A stretch of 27,112 bases of DNA, taken from positions 1 through 27,112 of the forward strand of contig JAICHN010000011.1 in the NCBI GenBank assembly GCA_025924845.1, read 5' to 3'. The position numbers were made by a program, and so were the translations under genes. Positions 1-7,365 of the stretch are shown here, piece by piece; position 1 is the stretch's first letter; every line of letters starts with the position of its first letter. The notes below the pieces were generated by a model that saw nothing but the letters and a program-made list of their open reading frames with translations, made no database searches and had not been told where the DNA came from. This DNA is from Chloroflexota bacterium (GTDB taxonomy: Bacteria > Chloroflexota > UBA5177 > JANWHV01).

Positions 1-109
1 ATTTCCACTGGTCGTCCACCAACCCGCTCTTTTCCCCCCGGGCCGCGCGCAACGCGGGCCCCGCGACTGGGGGCGGTGACGCGGAAAAAGGGATGGGCGT
101 AGGCGGGGT

Positions 110-262
110 TTAGGCGCCCGACAGCTGGACAGCGGGAGAGGTGTGCGGTACGGCGCCCACGACGGCCGTGCTCTTCGTGCTCCTGCTCTTGCTCTTGCTC
201 GCGGGCAGAATGATCCAGGCGGCAACGTGGGCGGCAAACGCGATAATCACGATAGCGGTCAC
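110..262 (-). CDS. candidate 50-aa single-pass membrane peptide
   Basis: This is a short GTG-initiated frame of 50 codons plus TAA. What supports it is an excellent ribosome site, AAGGAGAT, with GGAG 8 nt before the GTG. Residues 2-19 (TAIVIIAFAAHVAAWIIL) form one hydrophobic segment. It is followed by a Ser/Lys/Arg-rich stretch (residues 21-31) and a polar C-terminal tail, so a single-pass inner-membrane peptide with a cytoplasmic basic tail is the natural reading. I recognise no family. Two dyads lie just upstream in its presumed leader (298-325 and 335-349). It is isolated, with no gene next to it on either side within about 650 bp. It could be a chance frame, but the quality of the ribosome site together with the clean hydrophobic segment argues against that. 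Confidence 0.45.
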   Translation of the reverse strand: MTAIVIIAFAAHVAAWIILPASKSKSRSTKSTAVVGAVPHTSPAVQLSGA

Positions 263-914
263 GGTGGGATCTCCTTCACAACTACGGCGGGACTCATGGT
301 TAAGGCGGACAAGCCGTGCTTAACCGACGTATCGATGCCGACTCGGCATAACGACCGGTCACCGCAGACCGTGGGGAGTACCACGCCACGCTGTGGAAGG
401 AAAGGCAAAACGGGGGGCATATTCACCAGTCCGAGCCATTGTCACATCGCCTGACCGGTGTTGCCGCCGGCCGAGCAGGGAAACGACTCAGGAACCGCTG
501 TAGTGCTCTTCATCCGCGAGGAGCACTCCTCCGCTTTCCAGTAACGGTAGCAAAGGGAGCAGCCACTGTCAAGAGCGATGAACGGGTGGATAGGACCCGC
601 CACATTTTTTGCGCGAGTATTCAGCAAGATGGTCAGCAGAGGGGCGGCCGGCTTGGTCGCCTCGCCAGACTCGCATGAGTGTATACGGAGCGGCGATACA
701 CCCGATTAAGGGTGGGCGCGACTGCATTGTTCTTCCTCACCGTCTGCTGTGAGCGTGCTTCCAGTGAATTGAACCTACGATCGTGCCCCCTCCCTTTCCA
801 AACTCGCGATAATTAAATGGCCCTTCAGGCAGCCGCGGAAATTGCCGTGACGTCAGTCGCTTCAATCGTCGAGCACGCCCAAGAAACTGAGCGCGCTTTA
901 CGTTTGAAGCGGCC
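263..914. other. gene-free spacer with several dyads
   Basis: No convincing gene was found in about 650 bp. Frames in both strands lack ribosome sites and known motifs. The stretch does contain inverted repeats: 298-325 (7-bp arms GGTTAAG/CTTAACC), 335-349 (a 15-nt dyad, ATGCCGA-C-TCGGCAT) and 502-527 (7-bp arms AGTGCTC/GAGCACT). A T-run at 605-610 follows a weak GTGG/CCAC stem on the plus strand. None is assigned a function. Confidence 0.6.
335..349. promoter_or_regulatory. 15-nt dyad, possible operator
   Basis: ATGCCGA-C-TCGGCAT is a perfect inverted repeat around one central base, about 70 nt upstream of the GTG of the 50-aa peptide gene (minus strand). A looser hairpin (298-325) sits between it and the ribosome site. 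The position suits an operator or leader structure for that gene, but there is no direct evidence of regulation. Confidence 0.25.
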
Positions 915-2699
915 TTAAAGGCTTAGACTGAATGGATACCCGCCTCGGCTCGAGACCAGCGCCGCCAACTCTCGACCCAACGTCGTGCCGTCCACCAGGT
1001 AACCGGGGGCGTAGGCCTGGAGATGCCCTAGATCGTCGGTCAGTTCCTGGCCGGTGAGGGTGGATAGCAGGATACGCTCGATGGCGGCACGGGTTCGCGG
1101 CAGTAGGCGCCACACCGCCATGCGCGCGGCGAGTGTGTGGCATGCCGCATCACGCGTCCCCTCGGCCTGGCCGGCCCGAGCCAGGGCACTATCGGCGGCG
1201 TAGAGGGTAATGATTCCGTCCGCGACGTCGGCTAGAAACTCTTGTTCCTCCTCCATGCGCGACAGGCGGGGCATAGCCCCTTTCATCGCGGCCACGACGA
1301 AGAAATGCTTCATCCGCTCCGTGGCCTCGGCTGCCTCTCGCAGGTCGCCCTGGAGCGCCGTGGGCGGCGCGGTATCGTTGTTCACCCGCTCCTCAATCTC
1401 GGGGTATTTCGCCATCAAGGCGACCTGGTTCTCCATGGCGCGACGAAACAGCGTCCCGCTCACCAGCAGACGATTGATCTCGTTGGTGCCCTCGAAGATG
1501 CGGGTGATGCGGGCATCGCGATAGGCGCCTTCGATCGGATACTCCTGCATGAAGCCGTAGCCGCCGAAAATCTGGACCCCTTCGTCCACCGCCAACGCCG
1601 TATTCTCGCTGCCAAACACCTTGGCGATGGATGTCTCGATCGCGAACTCCGCCAACCCGGCCACCGGATTGGGTGCCGTGGCTTGCACCGACGCCTCCAT
1701 CAGGCCGGCAGTGCGGTAGACCAGGCTTTCACAGGCATAGGTCTCCGCCGCGATGACCGCCAATTTTTGGCGAATCAGGCCGAATTCCCCGATTGCTTTG
1801 CCGAAGGCGCGCCGCTCCTTGGTATAAGGCGTGGCAAGAGCAAGCACGTGCCGGGCACTTCCCACTCCCCCGGCCCCCAGCTTGAGCCGGCCCACGTTCA
1901 GGACGTTGAAGGCGATCTTGTGGCCCTGGCCGATCTCGCCCAGCACGTTCGCCCCGGGCACCTGTACATTGTCGAAATAGACGGAACGGGTGGAGGATCC
2001 CTTGATCCCCATTTTCTTTTCCTCGGCGCCGAGGCTGATCCCCGGCAAGTTCGCCTCCACGATAAACGCGGTGATTTTGGTGTCGTCGACCTTGGCGAAG
2101 ACGATCAGCACGTCGGCGAAGCCCGCGTTGGAAATCCACTGCTTGCCGCCGTTCAGCACGTAATGGGTGCGCTCGGCGTTGAGCACGGCGCGCGTCTTGA
2201 TGCCCCGCGCGTCGGAGCCTGCCCCCGGCTCGGTCAGACAATAGGCGCTGACCAGTTCGCCCGAGGCCAGTCCAGGAAGGTACTTGGCCTTTTGCGCGGC
2301 GTTGCCGAAGTAGACGATCGGGAGCGAGCCGATCGTGGTTTGTGCACCCAGGCTGACCGAGAACGAGGCATCGGCGCTCAGCGCATCAGCCAGCATGCTG
2401 CTGACCGGGAAGCCGAGTTCCAGCCCGCCATACGCTTCCGGCACATCGGCGCTGAGCAGGCCCAGTGCCCCTGCCTTGCGCAGCAGGAGCCGCTGCAGCG
2501 GTACCCCATCCTCCAGATCCTGATGTTGAATTGCGTCGTGACGGGGCAGAAGCTCACTCTCGACGAAGCCGCGCGCCGTCTGAGCGATCATGCGATGCTC
2601 GTCACTGAACGACTCGGTGGTGAAAATCGGCGCGGATCCGGCGGGCGCGGTAAGAAATTCGCAGGTGGTGTGGGTAGTCGGCGCGGTCTCGGTGGTCAT
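915..2699 (-). CDS. acyl-CoA dehydrogenase, long FadE-like form
   Basis: This is a 594-aa flavoprotein catalysing the first alpha,beta-dehydrogenation of fatty acyl-CoA in beta-oxidation, passing electrons from FAD to ETF. The ATG at 2699 is chosen because AAGGAGG sits 8 nt upstream; the open frame runs further but without a site. The N-terminal helical domain covers about 35-150. The middle beta domain begins with YCLTEPGAGSD (153-163) and contains NGGKQWISNAGF (183-194). The C-terminal helical domain carries GGYGFMQEYPIEGAYRD (379-395). IFEGTNEINRLL (401-412) contains the expected catalytic base E403. After about 420 there is a roughly 170-residue extra helical region, as in VLCAD/ACAD9 and Bacillus FadE-type enzymes. 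Substrate chain length cannot be read from the sequence. No ETF or thiolase genes are nearby, and it is divergent from the siroheme decarboxylase gene. Confidence 0.93.
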   Translation of the reverse strand: MTTETAPTTHTTCEFLTAPAGSAPIFTTESFSDEHRMIAQTARGFVESELLPRHDAIQHQDLEDGVPLQRLLLRKAGALGLLSADVPEAYGGLELGFPVSSMLADALSADASFSVSLGAQTTIGSLPIVYFGNAAQKAKYLPGLASGELVSAYCLTEPGAGSDARGIKTRAVLNAERTHYVLNGGKQWISNAGFADVLIVFAKVDDTKITAFIVEANLPGISLGAEEKKMGIKGSSTRSVYFDNVQVPGANVLGEIGQGHKIAFNVLNVGRLKLGAGGVGSARHVLALATPYTKERRAFGKAIGEFGLIRQKLAVIAAETYACESLVYRTAGLMEASVQATAPNPVAGLAEFAIETSIAKVFGSENTALAVDEGVQIFGGYGFMQEYPIEGAYRDARITRIFEGTNEINRLLVSGTLFRRAMENQVALMAKYPEIEERVNNDTAPPTALQGDLREAAEATERMKHFFVVAAMKGAMPRLSRMEEEQEFLADVADGIITLYAADSALARAGQAEGTRDAACHTLAARMAVWRLLPRTRAAIERILLSTLTGQELTDDLGHLQAYAPGYLVDGTTLGRELAALVSSRGGYPFSLSL

Positions 2700-2891
2700 C
2701 GGTTGCCCCTCCTTTGTTTGGCTTGAGTGTATCCCGTTCCGCGCATTCCCGCGCCCGCCGCGTCGCCCGGGAGATGGGGTCATATCTGTTATCCTGAACG
2801 TACAGTGAGGTATCACGAATCCCGGCGCCGCGCTCCCGCCCCATGGCGCGCGCTACCAATGCAGCGGCGCACTGCCTGGAGGTTTACGACC

Positions 2892-3944
2892 ATGGAAACC
2901 GCGACGAATGCGATGGATCGCACCGATAAGCTGATCATTACGGCGCTCCAGGAGGAGTTTCCCCTGGTGGCCAGGCCCTACGCGGCGATTGGCGAACGGC
3001 ACGGCCTGGCGGAAGATGAGGTGATTTCCCGCCTGCGGGCGATCAAGGAACTTAATATTCTGCGCCAGATCAGCGCCATCTTCGATACAAAAACCCTGGG
3101 CTATAAGAGCAGCCTGGTGGCGATGTCTACCAGACCCGAGGACGAGTTGCACGCGGCGCACGTGGTGAACGGCCACCCTGGAGTGAGCCACAACTATAAG
3201 CGGGACCATCACTTCAACCTGTGGTTCACCATCGCCGTCCCCCCCAGCTCCTCATTGGAGGATACGGTGGAGGTGCTGCATCGCGAGGCACGGGCAACGT
3301 CTACCCGCATGCTCCCTACTCTGAAGCTGTTCAAGATCGGGGTGACCCTGGATTTGACGGGCGAGGCGGACCCAACCCGGAAGTCCGCGCCCGCCTACGG
3401 CGAGTTTCGGCGCACCGTGGCGCCTCCGCCGCTTACCGAGGAGGATCTGACGTTCATCAGACTCCTGCAAGAGGATTTGCCCCTGACGGCACGGCCGTTT
3501 GCCGAGCTGGCGGCCACGATCGGCCGGAGCGAGGCTGACCTGTTCGCCTGGGCCCAACTTGCGGCGGAACGGGGACAGTTACGGCGGATCGCGGCGGTGC
3601 TCCGTCACCGAAAGGCCGGTTTCAAGGCGAACGGCATGGCGGTGTGGAAGGTGCCCGCCGACCGAGTGGACGAGGTGGGCGATCGCATGGCCCATTTTAC
3701 CTCGGTCAGCCACTGTTATCAGCGGCCCACCTACGAGGATTGGCCCTACAACGTGTTCAGCATGATTCACGCCCGCGACACGGCGGAGTGCGAACAGGTG
3801 GCCGACGCCATCGCCGCCGACACGGGTGTGTCCGAGCGAGCCATGCTGTACAGTTCCACCGAGTTCCGCAAGATCCGGCTCCGCTACTTCACCCCGGAAC
3901 TGGATCAGTGGGAGTCGCGGCACCTCGCGGCAGCATCGGTGTAG
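2892..3944 (+). CDS. ahbAB: siroheme decarboxylase, AhbA-AhbB fusion
   Basis: The 350-aa protein has two Lrp/AsnC-like halves. Each starts with a winged-helix segment (LQEEFPLVARPYAAIGE at 19-35; LQEDLPLTARPFAELAA at 192-208). Each continues into a ferredoxin-like domain with the AhbA signature GVSHNYKRDHHFNLWF (97-112) or the AhbB signature SVSHCYQRPTYEDWPYN (271-287). In the family, AhbA and AhbB form a complex that decarboxylates siroheme to 12,18-didecarboxysiroheme, for the alternative heme pathway or, as NirDL/NirGH, for heme d1. The conserved histidines H100 and H274 correspond to active-site positions. The ATG is chosen for GGAGG 9 nt upstream. Such proteins are often misannotated as AsnC transcription regulators. 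No ahbC, ahbD, nirS or other tetrapyrrole gene is visible here, so which heme it serves is open. Confidence 0.85.
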   Translation: METATNAMDRTDKLIITALQEEFPLVARPYAAIGERHGLAEDEVISRLRAIKELNILRQISAIFDTKTLGYKSSLVAMSTRPEDELHAAHVVNGHPGVSHNYKRDHHFNLWFTIAVPPSSSLEDTVEVLHREARATSTRMLPTLKLFKIGVTLDLTGEADPTRKSAPAYGEFRRTVAPPPLTEEDLTFIRLLQEDLPLTARPFAELAATIGRSEADLFAWAQLAAERGQLRRIAAVLRHRKAGFKANGMAVWKVPADRVDEVGDRMAHFTSVSHCYQRPTYEDWPYNVFSMIHARDTAECEQVADAIAADTGVSERAMLYSSTEFRKIRLRYFTPELDQWESRHLAAASV

Positions 3945-4344
3945 TACAAAGGGCGCCGGCGGTGGTAGGGGCGACACTTGTGGTCGCCCTGGACCGCGTG
4001 CTTCGGTGTAGCCATCGTCTTGCCGCCGACGTAGGTTGAGAGATGTTCGAGGCCGGGGATCGCGGTTTGGGAAGCCGGGGACTGCGGTCCCCTGGTAGGC
4101 ACGGGGCGACCGCGGTCGCGGTGGTGGCCTGTGGGCCGTTCGGGTCTCGTTTCCTCTGCTACCCGGTAGGGTGATACCGCCTGCTACACCCGGCCGCAGC
4201 CGTTCGTCCCTGCCTTGCGACCGCAGTCGCAGGTTCCATATGATAGAGCCGTTCGTCTCTACCTTGCATCACCCGGCGGGTCCCCGGTCGCAGGTTCCAT
4301 CTGATAGGAGTAGCGGGTTCCTTATCTCAGAATCCCTCCCTTGT
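3945..4344. repeat. repeat-rich, REP-like intergenic region
   Basis: No gene is supported in 400 bp. The stretch is packed with GC-rich dyads: 3969-3989 (GGGCGAC/GTCGCCC, 7-bp arms), 4077-4092 (GGGGAC-TGCG-GTCCCC hairpin) and 4106-4119 (perfect palindrome GCGACCGCGGTCGC). CCGGGG..GCGGT is repeated with a period of about 22 nt around 4053-4088. A diverged tandem duplication follows at 4199-4307. The minus-strand frame through it reads GDHKCRPYHRRR, which I take as translated repeat and not a gene. The stretch separates the plus-strand ahbAB from the minus-strand comFC, so both genes end here, and hairpins could act as a bidirectional stop. Confidence 0.65.
4199..4307. repeat. diverged tandem duplication, two units
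   Basis: GCCGTTCGTCCCTGCCTTGC (4199-4218) recurs at 4248-4267 with two changes. The following block GTCGCAGGTTCCATATGATAG, split here as 4226-4235 and 4236-4246, recurs at 4287-4307 with one change. The second unit is 12 nt longer between the two blocks. This is a direct repeat of roughly 50-60 bp with no coding content. Confidence 0.7.
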
Positions 4345-5073
4345 CTAACGGTCGCGGCCGGGGAGCGCTCGGGCCAGTACCACGGCGAAGACGCGAAGTG
4401 CGCCGGCCGCGAGCGCTGCTTCGGCCGCCGCGTGCAAGGTGGCGCCGGTGGTGCATACGTCGTCCACCAGGATAACCCTATGGTCGCGGCAGAGGTCCGG
4501 ATCGCCGCTGAAAGCGTCTTTGACGTTTCGCTTTCGAGCCTCGCGATCCAGCCCCACCTGACGCGGCGTATCGCGCACTCTGATCATCGTCTCGCGGGGC
4601 GCTTCCACGCCCAGGCGTCGGGCCAGGGCGCGGGCGAGGAGGGCGGACTGGTTGTAGCCGCGAGCCGCCTCACGACGCCCATGGAGTGGGATCGGCACGA
4701 TCCGATCGTGGGGACGAAGCACGGTTCCTAACCGGGGCGCCATAAGGTCCGCCAGATCAGCCGCCCCGGCCCGCTGACCCTGGTACTTTAGGCTGTGAAT
4801 AGCGCCGCGCAAGGCGCCCTCATAGGCGCCGACGGCGATCACCCACCGCAGCCTCGGCGCGCGACAGCGGCAATGAGGGTCCTCGACCTCGACCAGCGAT
4901 TCACAGGCGGGGCAAAACGGATCGGGGAGACGGTTGATCGTCTGAATGCAGGGGAGACAGAGGAAGGCGCCGCGTTGTCGGCAATGCAAGCAGCGTGGCG
5001 GGAAGAGGAGATCCAGGGCCGTACGCGCCGTCCACGCCATGACCTTACGGTACGTCCTCCAGCGCAACGACAT
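4345..5073 (-). CDS. comFC: ComF family phosphoribosyltransferase-like protein (ComFC)
   Basis: The 242-aa protein shows the complete ComFC layout. LLFPPRC (22-28) leads into an N-terminal zinc-binding region with paired cysteines (C28/C31, C39/C42, C54/C57, C68/C70). A type I PRTase domain follows, with VPIPLHGRREAARGYNQS (126-143) and the PRPP loop VILVDDVCTTGAT (200-212). The family is required in several naturally transformable bacteria for handling incoming single-stranded DNA in the cytoplasm; its chemistry is not settled. The listed ATG has a GGTGG site 6 nt upstream but overlaps the upstream DUF192 gene by 29 nt. An in-frame ATG at 5037 (M13), just after that gene's stop, would give 230 aa and is a real alternative. 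It is the last gene of the Tad run. Confidence 0.88.
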   Translation of the reverse strand: MSLRWRTYRKVMAWTARTALDLLFPPRCLHCRQRGAFLCLPCIQTINRLPDPFCPACESLVEVEDPHCRCRAPRLRWVIAVGAYEGALRGAIHSLKYQGQRAGAADLADLMAPRLGTVLRPHDRIVPIPLHGRREAARGYNQSALLARALARRLGVEAPRETMIRVRDTPRQVGLDREARKRNVKDAFSGDPDLCRDHRVILVDDVCTTGATLHAAAEAALAAGALRVFAVVLARALPGRDR

Positions 5074-5404
5074 CCCCCACCACCGTGCCGGTGCGGGCGA
5101 CGGTGCCGGCGGGCAATTCGATCACCATTCGGCACTTGCGCACCACGGGACCCAATCGCCACGGTTTGATCCCGTGCAGGATGCGCAAGATCGTGCCCTG
5201 TCGGTCGGCGTGGATCACATCAAGCGGGATGAGCATGAAGAACATGTGAATTTGTCCACCGGGGATCAGGACCAATCCCTCCCCTTCGGGAAGCACCTTG
5301 CGCCACATGAGGCCGCGGAAGCGGGTGAGGAAGTTGACGGCCATACCGGCGCTCTCCGCCAGGTAGACATCGCGGCTGGTGTTGCGAACCTTTACGTGGC
5401 GCAC
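5045..5404 (-). CDS. DUF192 family protein
   Basis: This 119-aa protein matches the DUF192 (COG1430) pattern. It has a short beta-rich N-terminus, FRGLMWRKVLPEGEGLVLIP (29-48), then IHMFFMLIPLDVIHAD (52-67), and a terminal VIELPAGTVARTGTVVGD segment. Family members are about 110-170 aa with no established biochemical role. This one lacks a signal peptide or anchor, unlike many relatives. It starts with GTG 8 nt after the tadC stop, and its end overlaps the comFC start region, so it should be co-transcribed with both. A role connected to pilus assembly or competence is only suggested by position. Confidence 0.85.
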   Translation of the reverse strand: MRHVKVRNTSRDVYLAESAGMAVNFLTRFRGLMWRKVLPEGEGLVLIPGGQIHMFFMLIPLDVIHADRQGTILRILHGIKPWRLGPVVRKCRMVIELPAGTVARTGTVVGDVVALEDVP

Positions 5405-5412
5405 CTCGGCGC

Positions 5413-6369
5413 CTATGCCCCGCCCAGACCGCTTTGGATTTGCGGAATGACCGGCCCCAGAATGACGACGAAGATGGAGGGGAAGATGAACAGCGCCATG
5501 GGGAAAAGCATCTTGATGGGCGCCTTATGCGCCAACTCCTCGGCCCGTTGACGCCGGCGAACCCGCATTTGGTCCGACTGAATGCGCAGGACGTTGGCAA
5601 TACTCACGCCCAGTGTATCGGCCTGAATGATCGCGGTAATAAAGCTGGACAAATCGGCTACCCCGGTTCGCCAGATGATATTGCGCAGAGACTCCTTGCG
5701 CGATTTACCCAGGCGCAACTCCAGCAAATAGCGCTCAAACTCCAGCGAAAGATCGTCTTTCGCTTTGCCTGCTACCCGCTGCACGGCGGCGTCAAAGCCG
5801 AGTCCGGCCTCCACGCTGATCGCGATGATATCGATCGTGTCGGGCAGCGCCTTACCGATTCGCTTCTGGCGCCGCTGCTTCTCGTCGCGTATCCAGAGGT
5901 CTGGAAAGAAGAAGCCCGCCACAATACCGATCACGGCCCATAGCAGCGCGCTGATCGGCACTTCGGGGGGATAGGGGATGGTACCGGGAAGGGGATTGAG
6001 ATACATGATGATCGTGACCATGACGCCGAGCACCACCGCGACGACTCCCTTGAGCCCGTAGAACGACTCCACGTTGAGCCCTCGCGGATTCCCGGCCTGG
6101 GCCAGGTTCTGCTCGGTTTTCTCCATGCTGTTACCGGGAGATAGGCGCTTGGTGAGGCGCGAAATCTGAGCCAGAAACGGCTTGAATACCCGATCCGCGA
6201 ATGGCCTCGAGAGTTCAAGATCCTCGAGCGGCGAAGCGGTGGGCTTATTCGCGGCCCCGAACACGGCGAGACGTTCCCGCACCGTACTCGATCCTGATCT
6301 CTGGAGTCCCATCCAGACAAACAGCACGGCGCCCGCGGCCAGAACAGCGATTACAAGGTTCACGATCAT
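5413..6369 (-). CDS. tadC: TadC-type pilus platform protein (T2SSF/GspF domain)
   Basis: This 318-aa inner-membrane protein has an N-terminal membrane segment (2-20), a central pair of segments (about 107-155), a cytoplasmic T2SSF domain (about 165-285) and a C-terminal segment (about 288-310). The T2SSF domain contains KALPDTIDIIAISVEAGLGF and ADTLGVSIANVLRIQSDQMR. In Tad systems TadB and TadC form the membrane platform on which the ATPase TadA drives pilin assembly. The ATG lies 3 nt after the tadB stop, so translation is probably coupled; the ribosome site is weak. TadC is separated from TadB by order (second of the pair) and by the domain motifs. Confidence 0.9.
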   Translation of the reverse strand: MIVNLVIAVLAAGAVLFVWMGLQRSGSSTVRERLAVFGAANKPTASPLEDLELSRPFADRVFKPFLAQISRLTKRLSPGNSMEKTEQNLAQAGNPRGLNVESFYGLKGVVAVVLGVMVTIIMYLNPLPGTIPYPPEVPISALLWAVIGIVAGFFFPDLWIRDEKQRRQKRIGKALPDTIDIIAISVEAGLGFDAAVQRVAGKAKDDLSLEFERYLLELRLGKSRKESLRNIIWRTGVADLSSFITAIIQADTLGVSIANVLRIQSDQMRVRRRQRAEELAHKAPIKMLFPMALFIFPSIFVVILGPVIPQIQSGLGGA

Positions 6370-6372
6370 GGT

Positions 6373-7347
6373 TCACACTTCAATCTTGGTAATGCGCCGC
6401 ATCACGAAGAAGCCGACGGCGATGAGGAACAGGGTTATTCCCATCAAGGGCAAACCGCAACTGTGGTCGGTCCAAAAGAACCCGATGTACTTATGGTCGA
6501 TGGTGTAGAGGACAAAGGCCAGCACGAGGGGGAGAATGGAGATGACGTAGCCTGAATAGGTAGCCTGCGCCGTAAGCGTCTTGATCTCCCCTTTGATCCG
6601 TACCCGTTCACGTATGGTATGGGCGATCGTGTCGAGGATAATCGACAGGTTACCGCCGATTTCGCGCTGCACGTTGATCGCCATGACCATGATTTCCAGG
6701 TCCACGCTGTTGATGCGCCGCAGGAGATTAGCCAGGGCTTCCTCGGGCGAAAGGCCGATCCCGACTTCCCGAATCACCCGGTTAAACTCGGTTGAAATCG
6801 GCTTCTCCATCTCGCGGGATACCATCTCCATCGATTGCAGCATGCTGTAGCCGGAGCGGAGACTGTTGGCCAGCATCACGATCGTATCGGCAAGTTGGAG
6901 GTTGAATTGCTTGAGACGCTTACCCGCTCGGTAGCGCAGGTAAAATCGAGGCAGGATGATGCCGGCCGCAGTGAAGATGATTGTATGCACGAGGGTGCCG
7001 AAGATCACCTGACCGACGAACAGCCCCAGTACAATCGCCGCCAGCCAGAGAATGAGAAACTCGCCCACGGTGATCCGGAGGTCGGCGCGGGAAATGGCCT
7101 GGCGTAGTTTCTCGGCGAACGACTGATTACTGACCGCCCGATCCACCGTAGCCACGATCAGATCGGTGGCACGGCTCCGCTCACGGCGTATTTTCCGTGG
7201 TTCAGCCGCTGCCTTGGCTTCGCTGTACTTGCTCAGGCGTCCGGCGATATTGCCCCGACCGATGCCCACCGTGCGCATGGAGAGCACGTAGACCAGGCAA
7301 AACACCGCCGCCGCGGTGAGCACCCCTGCCAGGAGGTCGATCACCAT
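6373..7347 (-). CDS. tadB: TadB-type pilus platform protein (T2SSF/GspF domain)
   Basis: This 324-aa integral membrane protein has a hydrophobic N-terminal segment (3-22), two adjacent segments (about 100-145), a cytoplasmic T2SSF domain and two C-terminal segments. The T2SSF domain (about 155-270) includes LADTIVMLANSLRSGYSMLQ and NVQREIGGNLSIILDTIAHT. It pairs with TadC as the platform of a Tad/Flp pilus machine. The ATG has GGAG 7 nt upstream and follows the tadA stop by 18 nt. The length is normal for the family. Confidence 0.9.
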   Translation of the reverse strand: MVIDLLAGVLTAAAVFCLVYVLSMRTVGIGRGNIAGRLSKYSEAKAAAEPRKIRRERSRATDLIVATVDRAVSNQSFAEKLRQAISRADLRITVGEFLILWLAAIVLGLFVGQVIFGTLVHTIIFTAAGIILPRFYLRYRAGKRLKQFNLQLADTIVMLANSLRSGYSMLQSMEMVSREMEKPISTEFNRVIREVGIGLSPEEALANLLRRINSVDLEIMVMAINVQREIGGNLSIILDTIAHTIRERVRIKGEIKTLTAQATYSGYVISILPLVLAFVLYTIDHKYIGFFWTDHSCGLPLMGITLFLIAVGFFVMRRITKIEV

Positions 7348-7365
7348 ACGCTATCTCCACCCGCG

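Noticed and set aside
141..323. 60-codon plus-strand frame with a poly-Leu run
   Set aside because: Antisense to the better supported 50-aa peptide gene. The leucine run comes from a CTCTTG-type repeat, and no ribosome site was seen.
817..918. 33-codon plus-strand frame starting MALQAAAEIA
   Set aside because: No ribosome site, and it overlaps the end of the acyl-CoA dehydrogenase gene.
1242..2726. 494-codon plus-strand frame
   Set aside because: It is the antisense of the acyl-CoA dehydrogenase, whose motifs are unambiguous. It has no ribosome site or recognisable domain and arises from GC-rich codon use.
3905..4102. 65-codon minus-strand frame reading GDHKCRPYHRRR
   Set aside because: It is produced by the palindromic repeats in the convergent spacer and has no ribosome site.
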